This document shows, in pieces, positions 17,825-26,733 of a DNA stretch of 64,000 bases. The position numbers and the translations under genes were made by a program. Below the pieces are notes generated by a model, which saw only the letters and a program-made list of their open reading frames with translations, was not told the origin of the DNA and made no database searches. Within the stretch, counting starts at the first letter, position 1; the number at the start of each line of letters is the position of its first letter. Source of the stretch: Frigoribacterium faeni (GTDB lineage: Bacteria; Actinomycetota; Actinomycetes; Actinomycetales; Microbacteriaceae); NCBI RefSeq assembly GCF_011761235.1, contig NZ_JAAOYW010000001.1:992781-1056780 (forward strand), written 5' to 3'.

Positions 17825-18178
17825 ATGAGCCCCACGAACGACCACGCCCCCGAGCACGGCGACGACCGTCCCCTGGAGGAGCGCGTCGAGGAGGCGGCCC
17901 TCGCCTCCCACGACGCCGCCGCGGCCCCGGCGGGCCACCCCGCCGACGGCGCGACCGACAGCCAGGGCCGCCCGGCCGGCGACGACGACGCCACCCCCGA
18001 CGGCGACGTGACCGAGCGCCTCGGCGGCCCGATGTCGGGCGAGGACGGCTACGTCGCGGTCGACGCCGCGGGCGTCTCCGGCGACCGCACCGCCGGCCTC
18101 ACCGCGGACGACGAGGACGGCCGCGGCGAGAGCCGGGCCGAGCCGGGCGCGCAGGTCACCGGCAGCGGCGGGCGCTGA
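17825..18178 (+). CDS. small acidic, probably disordered protein
   Basis: A 117-residue product starting MSPTNDHAPEHGDDRPLEE, rich in Asp, Glu, Gly and Ala, with no hydrophobic core. The ATG follows CCGAGAGGACGCCCC. A TACTGT box about 33 bases upstream could be the -10. No family is recognised. A similar acidic protein is encoded at 58904-59206. Confidence 0.6.
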   Translation: MSPTNDHAPEHGDDRPLEERVEEAALASHDAAAAPAGHPADGATDSQGRPAGDDDATPDGDVTERLGGPMSGEDGYVAVDAAGVSGDRTAGLTADDEDGRGESRAEPGAQVTGSGGR

Positions 18179-18200
18179 GCCGGGCCACGGGCCCGACCCG

Positions 18201-18296
18201 GGCGTCGCAGGGTCGCGGCGTCGCAGGGTCGCGGGGTCGCGGCGTCGCGGCGTCGCGGGGTCGCGGCGTCGCGGCGTCGCGGCGTCGCGGGGTCGG
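18201..18296. repeat. 12-unit, 8-bp minisatellite
   Basis: Twelve consecutive 8-base units alternate among GGCGTCGC, GGGGTCGC and AGGGTCGC. The tract fills the gap between the acidic protein and the aminopeptidase gene, ending 24 bp before the latter. Copy number is likely to vary among strains. Confidence 0.9.
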
Positions 18297-18319
18297 CGGC
18301 ATGGTGCAAGCTGGTCGGG

Positions 18320-19600
18320 ATGACTTCCTCGCGCGCGCACCTCGACGACTTCGCCTCCTTCATCCAGGCGTCCCCCTCCTCCTTCCACGCCGCGGCCGAG
18401 GCCGCCCGCCGGCTCGACGAGGCGGGCTTCACCGCCCTCGACGAGACGGCCGCGTGGCCGACCGGCCCCGGGCGGCGCTACGTCGTCCGTGACGGCGCGG
18501 TCATCGCGTGGGTCGAGCCGGGCGGCGCCTCGGCGACGACGCCCTTCCGGGTCGTGGGCGCGCACACCGACTCCCCCGGGTTCAAGCTCAAGCCCAAGCC
18601 GACGACGGGCACCCGGGGCTGGGTGCAGGCCGGCGTCGAGGTCTACGGCGGCCCGCTGTTCAACTCGTGGCTCGACCGCGACCTCGAGTTCGCCGGGCGG
18701 CTCGTCACACGCGGAGGAGGCTCGCACCTGGTGCGCACCGGGCCGCTGCTGCGCATCCCCCAGCTCGCGGTGCACCTCGACCGCGGCGTCAACTCCGAGG
18801 GCCTGACCCTCGACCCCCAGCGGCACCTCGCCCCCGTGGTCGGCGCCGGGCCCCTCGGCCAGGCCGACGTGCTCGGGCACCTCGCCGGCCTCGCCGGCCT
18901 GTCGGGGGCGGACGTCGTGGGCTACGACGTCGTCGTCGCCGACACCGCCGCGCCCGCCGTGCTGGGGCTGTCCGGCGAGCTCTTCGCGGCCGGCCGCATG
19001 GACAACCTCTCGTCGACCCACGCCGGCCTCGCCGCCCTGATCGCGACCGCCGAGGCGGAGCTCGACCACGTCGCCGTCTTCGCCGCCTTCGACCACGAAG
19101 AGGTGGGCTCGGCCACGCCGTCGGGCGCGGCAGGGCCCTTCCTCGAGGACGTCCTGGCCCGGGTCTCCGCCGGGCTCGGGGCCGACGCCACCGACCACCG
19201 ACGGGCGCTGGCCGCGTCGTGGTGCCTCAGCGCCGACGCCGGCCACGCCGTGCACCCGAACTACCCCGAGCGCCACGACCCTGCCGTCCAGCCGATCGTC
19301 AACGGCGGCCCGCTGCTCAAGATCAACGCGAACCAGCGCTACGCCACCGACGGCCTCGGCGCGGCCGAGTGGGTCCGGGCGTGCGAGCAGGCCGGGGTGC
19401 CGTTCCAGGAGTTCGTCTCGAACAACAGCGTGCCGTGCGGCTCGACCATCGGACCGATCACGGCGACGCGCCTCGGCATCCGCACCATCGACGTGGGCGT
19501 GCCCCTGCTCGGCATGCACTCGGCACGCGAGCTGTGCGGCGTGGACGACCCGGCCTCGCTGTCGGCCGCGGCGGCCGCGTTCCTGGCCCCCGCCTCCTAG
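18320..19600 (+). CDS. M18 family aminopeptidase
   Basis: A 426-residue di-zinc aminopeptidase that releases N-terminal, often acidic, residues. Metal and catalytic motifs are GAHTDSPGFKLK, AAGRMDNLSSTHAGL, FDHEEVGSATPSGA, SADAGHAVHPNYPE and GMHSARELCG. The N-terminal SPSSFHAA motif is also typical. It resembles the ApeB/DAP group in length. The ATG has CAAGCT seven bases upstream and no SD, so it is perhaps leaderless, and it sits just past the minisatellite. Confidence 0.95.
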   Translation: MTSSRAHLDDFASFIQASPSSFHAAAEAARRLDEAGFTALDETAAWPTGPGRRYVVRDGAVIAWVEPGGASATTPFRVVGAHTDSPGFKLKPKPTTGTRGWVQAGVEVYGGPLFNSWLDRDLEFAGRLVTRGGGSHLVRTGPLLRIPQLAVHLDRGVNSEGLTLDPQRHLAPVVGAGPLGQADVLGHLAGLAGLSGADVVGYDVVVADTAAPAVLGLSGELFAAGRMDNLSSTHAGLAALIATAEAELDHVAVFAAFDHEEVGSATPSGAAGPFLEDVLARVSAGLGADATDHRRALAASWCLSADAGHAVHPNYPERHDPAVQPIVNGGPLLKINANQRYATDGLGAAEWVRACEQAGVPFQEFVSNNSVPCGSTIGPITATRLGIRTIDVGVPLLGMHSARELCGVDDPASLSAAAAAFLAPAS

Positions 19601-19699
19601 GCGCTCCCGCCGCCGGGCCGGTCGCCCCTGTGGGACCGGCCCGAGCAGCAGCCCGGGCAGCCCCGGGCCGCCCCCAGTCCGCCCCCTGGCAGCCCGGCC

Positions 19700-20404
19700 T
19701 CAGCCCAGCGCGACGGCCCCGCGCTGCCCGAGGACCCACGCCGTCATCTCGGGCCAGGGCCCGAAGCCGGACTCGGGGGTGAGGTGGCCGCCGCCTCGGA
19801 CGACGTGCTGCCGGGCGTCGAGGCGGCCCCGCCAGGTGTCGCCGAGCCCCAGCGGCAGCCACGGGTCGTCGTCGCCCGCGACCACGACGCTGTCGCCCGT
19901 CGCGCCCGCCGTGAGCAGGCGTCCGTCGAAGAGCTGCGACTCCGCCGCGTCGGGGTCGGCGGTCGTGCCGCCGTCGACGAACGCGTGCACCGCGTCCTGC
20001 CCCGCGATCAGCTCGGGCGACGGGGGCGACACGAGCGCCACCCGGTCGGCCCGCAGCGGGTCCGTCCCCGCCTGGAGCCGCAGCCAGAGCAGCGTCGACA
20101 GGCTGTGGCAGACGACGGTGACCGGGCCGGGGCCGAGGGCGGCGTGCTCCGACCGGACCACCGCCTCCCACGCTGCCGGGTCGGGCTCGTCGGGCGAGGG
20201 CAGCTGCGGGTAGCGCACGGCCGTGCCGAGGCGTCCGAGCTCGTCGGCGAGGAGGTGCTGCCAGTGGTCGGCGGGCCGGCGGTTCTGCCAGCCGTGCAGC
20301 AGCAGCACGCCCGGCGCGGCGCCCGACGGGTCGGCGTCGACGGCCCCCGCAGCGGTGCTCGTGCTCGTGCGTGTGCTCTCGGTCGTGCTCGGCGTCGTGG
20401 TCAC
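19700..20404 (-). CDS. RBBP9/YdeN-type alpha/beta hydrolase
   Basis: A 234-residue serine hydrolase with VLLLHGWQNRRPADHW near residue 33, the nucleophile elbow VCHSLSTLL, GDDDPW with the acid residue and GGGHLTPESGFGPWP with the His. The GTG at 20404 keeps the gene clear of the divergent DUF1990 gene; the longer ATG start at 20461 would overlap it. Substrate unknown. The Ser/Thr-rich first 25 residues come from a low-complexity stretch. Confidence 0.85.
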   Translation of the reverse strand: MTTTPSTTESTRTSTSTAAGAVDADPSGAAPGVLLLHGWQNRRPADHWQHLLADELGRLGTAVRYPQLPSPDEPDPAAWEAVVRSEHAALGPGPVTVVCHSLSTLLWLRLQAGTDPLRADRVALVSPPSPELIAGQDAVHAFVDGGTTADPDAAESQLFDGRLLTAGATGDSVVVAGDDDPWLPLGLGDTWRGRLDARQHVVRGGGHLTPESGFGPWPEMTAWVLGQRGAVALG

Positions 20405-20451
20405 GTGCCGATCCTGCCCGAGCCGAGCCCGTGCCGTGCCAGGCTCGACCC

Positions 20452-21033
20452 ATGTCGTCACGCAGCGTCCCGCCCGGCTTCGTCGACGCCTGGGACTTCG
20501 ACGGCGAGCCGATGCTGGCCGGGCCCGTGCCGACGGGGTTCCACGAGACCGTCGTCTCGCGCGTCGTCGGTCACGGCGCCGACGACCACCGGGTCGCCGG
20601 GGACGCCGTGCTGGGCTGGCAGGTGCACCGCGGCTCGGGCTTCGTGCCGCTGCAGGTGCCCGACCGGGTGCGGGTCGGCGTCATCAGCCTGTGGGCGATC
20701 CCGTTCGGGCCGCTGCGGCCCCGCGTGGCGTGCCGGGTCGTCCGGGTGCTCGACGACGAGCCGGCCGCGCCCGGCGCGGCGACCGGCGACGGTGCGGGCG
20801 CCCTGCCCCGCTCGACGGGGTTCCTCCACGCCGCCCTCGTCGGCCACCCGCAGCGGGGCTGGGAGAGCTACCTCGCGACGCGGCACCCCGACGACCGCGT
20901 CACGCTCGACATCCGCGTGGTGTGGCGCCCCGGGGCCTGGTGGATGCGCCTCGCCGGGCCGCTCGGCGGCCTCGCCCTCCGCCTCCTGCTGCACCGCAAC
21001 CTGCGGGCGCTCGACCCGGTGCTGCGCCGCTGA
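20452..21033 (+). CDS. DUF1990-like protein
   Basis: A 193-residue protein with GDAVLGWQVHRGSGF and FGPLRPRVACRVVRVLDD, which match the DUF1990 pattern; biochemical function is unknown. The ATG is preceded by CAGGCT-CGACCC with no ribosome site, suggesting a leaderless transcript. It is divergent from the hydrolase gene, with 47 bp between them. Confidence 0.75.
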   Translation: MSSRSVPPGFVDAWDFDGEPMLAGPVPTGFHETVVSRVVGHGADDHRVAGDAVLGWQVHRGSGFVPLQVPDRVRVGVISLWAIPFGPLRPRVACRVVRVLDDEPAAPGAATGDGAGALPRSTGFLHAALVGHPQRGWESYLATRHPDDRVTLDIRVVWRPGAWWMRLAGPLGGLALRLLLHRNLRALDPVLRR

Positions 21034-21151
21034 GCCGAGGAGGCGCCCGTCGCGCACACGGACCGCACCGCCGGCAGATGCCAGACTGGCCTCCCCACCG
21101 CCCCGCCTCCTGCCCCGGCAGCGGCGTGCGGACAGACCGACGAGGAGGCGC

Positions 21152-22234
21152 ATGGCCGCCAGACGCACACGCCGACGCGACGAGTCCAGCACCCGCGTCC
21201 GCGTCACGCGGGTCGAGCGCGGCGACCTGTGGGTGCGCGTCAGCACGATCGGCACGACGGGCGAACGGCCCTTCGTGCTCGTGCCGGGCATCGGCGTCTC
21301 GTCCGACTACTTCGAGCGGCTCGCCCCGAACCTCAACTCGTTCGGGCCGGTGCACGCCCTCGACCTGCCCGGCTTCGCCGGCGTGACACACCCGCGCACG
21401 GCGCTCGAGATCCGGCAGTTCGCCGACCTGGTCGGCGCCGTCATCGACGACCTCGGCCTGAAGGACCCGATCGTCGTCGGCCACTCGATGGGCACCCAGA
21501 TCGCGACGGACCTCGCCGCCCGCCGCCCCGAGCTCTCCACCCTCGTGCTGATCGGCCCCGTGGTGAACCCGGCCGAGCGGCGCGTCACGGTCGCCGCCCG
21601 ACGGTTCCTGCAGGCGGCCTGGCACGAGCCCGGCCGGGTCAAGGTGCTCGCGCTGCGCGCCTACCTCGTGTGCGGGGTGCACTGGTTCTCGCAGGTGCTG
21701 CCGAAGATGATGACCTACCCCATCGAGCAGCAGCTGCCGAAGGTGCGCGCGCACACGCTCGTCATCCGGGGCGAGCACGACGCCGTCGCGCCGCGCAGCT
21801 GGGTGGAGCAGATCGGCCGTCTCGTGCCGTCGTCCCGGCTGTGGGAGATGCCCGGCGCCGCCCACTCCGTCATGCACGCCCACGCGGAGGAGGTCGCCCG
21901 CCTCTGCGTCGAGCACGCCGAGCAGCCGCCCCGGCCCGGCGAGGGCGGCGACCTCAAGCACTACGCCGACGCCGGCGACGGCTCGGAGCGGGGCGAGTTC
22001 GCCTTCACGCCCCGGGGCGTCGTGCAGGCCGTGGCGGCGACCGTGCGCGAGGGCGTCGCGATCGCCCGGGGCGACGACGCCGGGGTCGGCCGTGCCAAGT
22101 CGGACCACGCGGAGGCGATGCTCGAGGCCCACGAGCGCGCCGAGCGCCGACGCGACGAGGAGGAGCGCCCCGGCGCCGAGGACGCCCACGACGCCGACCG
22201 CGACGGCCTCGACGACCGGACCGGCGCCTCCTAG
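21152..22234 (+). CDS. alpha/beta hydrolase with a charged C-terminal tail
   Basis: A 360-residue protein. The hydrolase fold includes VLVPGIGVSSDYFERL, the nucleophile elbow VVGHSMGTQIA, the acid region RGEHDAVAP and the catalytic His in GAAHSVMHAHAEEV. From about residue 270 a hydrophilic extension ends in an Asp/Glu/Arg tail (RRDEEERPGAEDAHD). The ATG follows CGACGAGGAGGCGC. Substrate unknown. Confidence 0.85.
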   Translation: MAARRTRRRDESSTRVRVTRVERGDLWVRVSTIGTTGERPFVLVPGIGVSSDYFERLAPNLNSFGPVHALDLPGFAGVTHPRTALEIRQFADLVGAVIDDLGLKDPIVVGHSMGTQIATDLAARRPELSTLVLIGPVVNPAERRVTVAARRFLQAAWHEPGRVKVLALRAYLVCGVHWFSQVLPKMMTYPIEQQLPKVRAHTLVIRGEHDAVAPRSWVEQIGRLVPSSRLWEMPGAAHSVMHAHAEEVARLCVEHAEQPPRPGEGGDLKHYADAGDGSERGEFAFTPRGVVQAVAATVREGVAIARGDDAGVGRAKSDHAEAMLEAHERAERRRDEEERPGAEDAHDADRDGLDDRTGAS

Positions 22235-22240
22235 GCTGCA

Positions 22241-22258
22241 GGGCGGTCTCGACCGCCC
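22241..22258. terminator. short hairpin between convergent genes
   Basis: GGGCGGT and ACCGCCC pair across CTCG. It lies 6 bp after the hydrolase stop and before the mntH stop on the other strand. Confidence 0.6.
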
Positions 22259-22275
22259 TCCGTTGCCGGCGCCTG

Positions 22276-23556
22276 CTAGGCCCCGCCGGTCACCGTCAGC
22301 ACGACGAGGGCGACGTTCAGGGCCACGACGATCGCGACGGCCGCCCACGCCACGACGCGGGTGCCCGTCGCGTTGCGGCCCGTCCCCATGAGGCGGGCGT
22401 CGCTCGTCACCACGACGAGCGGCACGAGGGCGAAGGCGATGCCGAAGCTCAGCACGACCTGGCTGAGCACGAGCAGCCAGGTCGGGCTGATGCCCGTCGC
22501 GAGCAGCACCAGGGCCGGCACGAGGGTGACGACCCGCCGCACCGTGAGCGGCACCCGCACCCGCAGCAGCCCGTGCATGATCTCGGCACCGGCCATCGAG
22601 CCGATCGACGTCGACGCCAGGCCCGAGGCGAGCAGCCCCACCGCGAAGAGCACGCCCACCACCGGGCCGAGCGCGTCGCGGATGGCGTCGTGGGCCCCGG
22701 GGATGGTGTCGGTGCCGGTGCGCCCGGGCAGGGTCGACGCCGCGAGCACGAGCATCGAGATGTTGACGCCGCCGGCGACCACGAGCGCGAGGACGACGTC
22801 CCACCGGGTCGCCCTCAGCACGCGGCGACGGTCGTCGCCCTCGGCCACGGTGCCGTGGTGGTCGCGGACCAGCGCGGAGTGCAGGTAGACGGCGTGCGGC
22901 ATGACCGTCGCCCCGAGCATGGAGGCGGCGAGCAGCACCGACTGCGCGCCCTCGAACCGGGGCACCAGGCCCTCGAGCATGCCGATGCCGGAGGGCGGCG
23001 AGAAGAACAGGCCGGCGCAGAAGCCCACCGTGAGGATCGCCAGCATGCCGATGACGACCGACTGGAAGACGTGTCCGCCCCGGTACCGCGTCAGCATGAG
23101 CAGCCCGAGCGAGACCGCGCCCGTGACGATCCCGCCGACCACGAGCGGGACGCCGAAGAGCAGCTGCAGGGCGAGCGCGCCGCCGATGATCTCGGCGACG
23201 TCGGTGGCCGCGGCCACCACCTCGGCCTGCCCCCAGTAGGCGAGGCGGGCAGGACGACGGAGGCGCGCGCCCATGACCTCGGGCAGCGACCGGCCGGTCA
23301 CCACCCCGAGCTTCGCCGACAGGTACTGCACGAGCACCGCGACGGCGTTGGCCGCGACGAGCACCCAGAGCAGGCCGTACTGGTACTGCGCGCCGGCGGT
23401 GAGGTTGGCGGCCACGTTGCCGGGGTCGACGTAGGCGATGGCCGCGACGAACGCGGGCCCGAGCAGGGTGCCGCGGGGCCTCGGGTGCGCAGGTCGTGCC
23501 GGTCGGCCGTCGGGCGCCTCCTGCACGGCGGAGCCCGGGGGTCGTGTCGTCGCCAT
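22276..23556 (-). CDS. mntH: Nramp family manganese/divalent metal transporter
   Basis: A 426-residue proton-coupled metal importer with about 11 helices. The metal site motifs are AYVDPGNVAANL in helix 1 and GATVMPHAVYLHSALV in helix 6; the family signature GQAEVVAAATDVAEIIGGA is present. A TAGGCT box lies six bases before the ATG, so the transcript is probably leaderless. A palindromic box overlaps the promoter, which suggests repression by an MntR/DtxR-type regulator. Confidence 0.96.
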   Translation of the reverse strand: MATTRPPGSAVQEAPDGRPARPAHPRPRGTLLGPAFVAAIAYVDPGNVAANLTAGAQYQYGLLWVLVAANAVAVLVQYLSAKLGVVTGRSLPEVMGARLRRPARLAYWGQAEVVAAATDVAEIIGGALALQLLFGVPLVVGGIVTGAVSLGLLMLTRYRGGHVFQSVVIGMLAILTVGFCAGLFFSPPSGIGMLEGLVPRFEGAQSVLLAASMLGATVMPHAVYLHSALVRDHHGTVAEGDDRRRVLRATRWDVVLALVVAGGVNISMLVLAASTLPGRTGTDTIPGAHDAIRDALGPVVGVLFAVGLLASGLASTSIGSMAGAEIMHGLLRVRVPLTVRRVVTLVPALVLLATGISPTWLLVLSQVVLSFGIAFALVPLVVVTSDARLMGTGRNATGTRVVAWAAVAIVVALNVALVVLTVTGGA

Positions 23557-23575
23557 GCAGGCAGCCTACCCATGT

Positions 23576-23589
23576 TTCGGCGTGCCGAA
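23576..23589. promoter_or_regulatory. candidate MntR/DtxR-type operator of mntH
   Basis: TTCGGCGTGCCGAA is an inverted repeat of TTCGGC around a two-base centre. It sits directly upstream of the mntH -10 box (TAGGCT on the minus strand, 23563-23568), overlapping the expected -35. The form matches TTNGGC-N2-GCCNAA boxes of DtxR-family metal repressors. The regulator itself is not in the window. Confidence 0.6.
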
Positions 23590-23637
23590 CTTCTGTGTTG
23601 CTGCGGTCGAAACTCCTGACGGGCCGTCGGACGGACG

Positions 23638-23675
23638 ACGGCCCCGTCCCGTGCCGGTGCACGGGACGGGGCCGT
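23638..23675 (-). terminator. perfect 17-bp stem with tetraloop
   Basis: ACGGCCCCGTCCCGTGC pairs with GCACGGGACGGGGCCGT across CGGT. It follows the lipoprotein gene on the minus strand and lies upstream of mntH. Confidence 0.9.
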
Positions 23676-23708
23676 CGGGGCCTGCCGGGCGGACGCGCCC
23701 GGGGCGGG

Positions 23709-24425
23709 CTACTCGGTGGCGACGGTGATGGTCGCGACGCCGACGAGCATCTCGTCCTCGACGGCCTCGGTGCCGAAGGTCTGGTTCAGCAGCTCGGCCG
23801 CGTCCGAGCTGACGTGCACCGTGGTGCCCTCGAGGACGGCGTTCGTGCCCTCCATGCGGAGGGGCTGCAGCGTGCCGCCCCAGAGGTCGAAGAGGAAGGC
23901 GTCCTGGGCGACGATCTGGTCGCCGACCGTCACCGTGCCGTAGAGCTCGCTCTCGCCCGGGTCGATGCGGAAGTCGCTGAGCTCGACGACCGTGCCGTCG
24001 GCGGCGGTCAGGCTGAGGCCCGAGCCGTCGTGGTCGATGTTGCCCTGCACGTACGGCCGCACGTCGCCCTCGGGGTCGTAGTAGTCGACCGTGCCGCCGG
24101 TGATCGGGAACGAGAACGTGCCGTCCGTGAACGTGGCGGTGCCGACGACGCCGGGGGTGAGGCCCAGCGTGCCGAGCGCGTCGACGAACGAGGCGTCGAC
24201 GGCGACCTGCGTGTCGACGCCGGCCGTGAGCTGCGGGATCGAGGCCAGCGGCTCGGCGCTGGCGGCCTCGGACGGCTCGGTCGCGTTGGTGGGGTGCGTC
24301 GGGGCCGTGTTGTTGCTCTCCGAGTCGGAGGTCGACGAGCAGGCGGCGAGGCCGAACACGAGGGCGCCCGCGGCGACGACGCCGAGGGTGCTGCGGACGA
24401 GGGGGGAACGGTCGAGGAGGCGCAT
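23709..24425 (-). CDS. secreted lipoprotein of unknown function
   Basis: A 238-residue product with signal peptide MRLLDRSPLVRSTLG and a lipobox ending FGLAAC, so the cysteine near residue 29 should be lipidated. A Ser/Thr/Asn linker follows, then a beta-rich domain with IPQLTAGVDTQVAVDASFVDA and repeated hydrophobic strands; it looks HtaA-like in pattern but no family is certain. The ATG at 24425 is chosen over a longer reading because it begins the signal peptide and has AAGGACACC upstream. Confidence 0.8.
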   Translation of the reverse strand: MRLLDRSPLVRSTLGVVAAGALVFGLAACSSTSDSESNNTAPTHPTNATEPSEAASAEPLASIPQLTAGVDTQVAVDASFVDALGTLGLTPGVVGTATFTDGTFSFPITGGTVDYYDPEGDVRPYVQGNIDHDGSGLSLTAADGTVVELSDFRIDPGESELYGTVTVGDQIVAQDAFLFDLWGGTLQPLRMEGTNAVLEGTTVHVSSDAAELLNQTFGTEAVEDEMLVGVATITVATE

Positions 24426-24697
24426 GGTGTCCTTTGCGTGTCGCGGTCCGCGGTCCTCCGGCGGGGCCGGGCGGGGCGGGTGGTGTCGGTGGTGCGGGTG
24501 GTGGGGGTGGTGCGGTGATGCGGTGGTGCGGAGGCGGTGCTGGGGCGGCGGTGCGGGCCGGCCGTGGCTCCGGTGTCGCGGGGCCCGGTGCCGGTTCCGG
24601 TACACGTCGAGGGATTCGACGCCATGGCCCGGCCGGATCGGTGAGCCGACCTCGAGGCGGTCCCGACGCCCCTCGCGGGGTCGTCGGGACCCGTCGG
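24426..24697. other. G-rich intergenic region upstream of the lipoprotein gene
   Basis: From about 24462 to 24560 the plus strand is dominated by GGTGGTGCGG-like repeats with many G runs. These are able to form quadruplexes, and they lie in the promoter or leader of the lipoprotein gene. The bulged terminator of the next gene is at 24659-24691. Confidence 0.6.
24659..24691 (-). terminator. bulged hairpin after the repeat-rich membrane protein
   Basis: GGTCCCGACG and CGTCGGGACC pair, with an inner CCCC/GGGG stem around TCGC and one bulged base. It lies just past the stop of the gene at 24698. Confidence 0.7.
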
Positions 24698-26428
24698 TCA
24701 GACCTGGTGGTCGGGCACGAAGCGATCGACCTTGCGGTGCCAGCGCTGCCCGAGGAGGCCGCCGAGGACTGCCCCGGCGAAGCTGAGCACGAGGAGCAGG
24801 CCGAGGAAGACGAACGACTCGAGCGACGACGACGACAGGTCGTCCATCGACGGCACCATGGGGTTCGGAGCCGACTGGTCGCCCGCCTGCACCCCGATCA
24901 CGGCGCCGACGACGGCGACCACGATCGTGATGACGAGGCCCCAGAGCCAGGTCGCGAGGCCCTGCTTGAAGCCCGAGAACCGGGCCACCCGCGAGGCGGT
25001 GAAGCCGCCGACGAAGTAGCCGGCGAACACGATGACGAGCACGACGATGCCGGTCACCAGCGAGTACAGCTCGGCGTTGTCGCCGAGGTAGCCGCGGAAC
25101 CCGTTGGGGTCGGAGCCCGACGAGGCAGCCACCACCGCGGAGGCGATGGCCGCGAAGACCACGAACAGCGAGACGCCGAAGCCCGTGGCGGCGAACCAGC
25201 CGAGCAGGCCAGCGCCGAAGCGGATGCCCGAGAACTCCTGCTTCTGCTCGGTCAGGAGCTCACGACGCAGGGCGACCGGGTCGGCGCCCTCGGCCACGAG
25301 CGGGTAGGCCTGCGAGCCGGTCGCGGTGGTCGCGTCGCTCGAGCCGGGTCGAGCGGCCACGCGGCCGTCGTCGGTGCGCCAGGCGGTGGTCGGCGCGTCG
25401 TCGCCGCGGGCGGGGGCCGCCACGGGGGCGACGACCGTCGGCGAGTCATCCGAGCGAGCGTCGTCGTCGGCGTCGGAGGCACGACGCTCGTCAGAGGCAC
25501 GGTGCGCCTCGGCGGCGCGCAGCGCCTCGTCGTCGTGCAGGGGGCGGCCGGAGTCGTCCTGCGGAGCGGCCGACCAGGCACGCGAGGCCGGCGGGGTGGG
25601 CGCCACGACGGGCGGCACCACCGGGGCGGCGTCGTCGCGACGGTCGGCGTCGGCGTCGTCACGGCGGTCGGCGTCGGCGTCGTCACGGCGGTCCGCGTCG
25701 GCGGCGCGGTCGCCGGTCTCGACGCGGTCGTGGAGCACCTCGGTGTCGGCGTGGTCCGAGGTCGGACGGTCGTCGGCGGTCGAGGACTCAGGAGTCGTCG
25801 CCGCGGCGGCGGCGACCCCGGGGCCGTCGGCGGTGCGACGCTCGGCGTCGCCTGAGTCGTCGACACGGGCGGCGTCGAGACGCGAGTCGCGGGCCTGGTC
25901 GTCGTGGCCCTGGCCGTCGCCCTGCGCGGCGGCCGAGGCGGGTGCGTCGCCGAACGCGACGGCCGGCGGCGCGGCCGGGCCCGTCGACGAGTCAGGAGCC
26001 GAGGTCGACGCTTCGTCGGCCCGGCGCTCGGCCGACCAGCCGCGGTCGTCGTCGCCTGAACGCTCGACGCGGTCCTCGGGGGCGACCGCCGGCTCGGCGG
26101 GCCCGTCCGTGGCCGTGCCGGGGCGGTCGGCGTCGGCGCCGAAGTCGACGGCCGGACGGTCGGCAGCGGCGGGCGCACCGAAGTCGACGGCGGGGCGGTC
26201 GGCGGCGGGCGAGCCGAAGTCGACGGCGGGCCGGTCCGCGGCGGGCGAGCCGAAGTCGACGGCGGGGCCGTCGGCGCTGCGGTCGGTGCCGTCCGCGGGC
26301 GCGTCGGCGATCGTGTCGCCGTCGCCACGCGGGGCGTCGTCGAGGGGGTCGCGGGCGGGTTCGCGCGGGGCGCGGTCGCGTGCGTCGCCCTCGTCGGCGC
26401 GGTCTCTGGGGGTGTTCGCGTCGGTCAT
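24698..26428 (-). CDS. membrane protein with a long acidic repetitive N-terminal domain
   Basis: A 576-residue protein. About 390 residues are disordered and Asp/Ala/Arg-rich. They include four near-identical RPAVDFG units of about 12 residues (positions about 60-105) and three tandem DADADRRD units. The last 180 residues have four hydrophobic helices (GLLGWFAATGFGVSLFVVF, LVTGIVVLVIVFAGYFVGG, WLWGLVITIVVAVVGAVIG and FLGLLLVLSFAGAVLGGLL) and the cytoplasmic end QRWHRKVDRFVPDHQV. The ATG at 26428 has CGAGGAGCTCCC. Function unknown; the C-terminal part resembles uncharacterised actinobacterial membrane proteins. Confidence 0.8.
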   Translation of the reverse strand: MTDANTPRDRADEGDARDRAPREPARDPLDDAPRGDGDTIADAPADGTDRSADGPAVDFGSPAADRPAVDFGSPAADRPAVDFGAPAAADRPAVDFGADADRPGTATDGPAEPAVAPEDRVERSGDDDRGWSAERRADEASTSAPDSSTGPAAPPAVAFGDAPASAAAQGDGQGHDDQARDSRLDAARVDDSGDAERRTADGPGVAAAAATTPESSTADDRPTSDHADTEVLHDRVETGDRAADADRRDDADADRRDDADADRRDDAAPVVPPVVAPTPPASRAWSAAPQDDSGRPLHDDEALRAAEAHRASDERRASDADDDARSDDSPTVVAPVAAPARGDDAPTTAWRTDDGRVAARPGSSDATTATGSQAYPLVAEGADPVALRRELLTEQKQEFSGIRFGAGLLGWFAATGFGVSLFVVFAAIASAVVAASSGSDPNGFRGYLGDNAELYSLVTGIVVLVIVFAGYFVGGFTASRVARFSGFKQGLATWLWGLVITIVVAVVGAVIGVQAGDQSAPNPMVPSMDDLSSSSLESFVFLGLLLVLSFAGAVLGGLLGQRWHRKVDRFVPDHQV

Positions 26429-26733
26429 GGGAGCTCCTCGTGATCGTGGCCTCGCGACGACCCGCTGGCCACGTCGCCGGTGCTCCGTGACCCCGGGTGT
26501 CGCCTGTGGTCTTCCTGAACGGTACGCCTGACGGCGGTTCTCGGGCGGGAGCCCCGCCCGGAGCCCGCGGACGACGGCCACGCCGACGCCGGACGGCCCC
26601 GACCCCGGCCCGGCCGCGCGCCCGCGCCCGGCCCGCTCCCGGAGGCCCGGTAGCGTGGAGGAGGCGCCCCCCGCGACGAGCGGGCCCCGGCGTCGCGCGA
26701 CGAGACAGACGACGAGACAGACGAGGACGTCCC

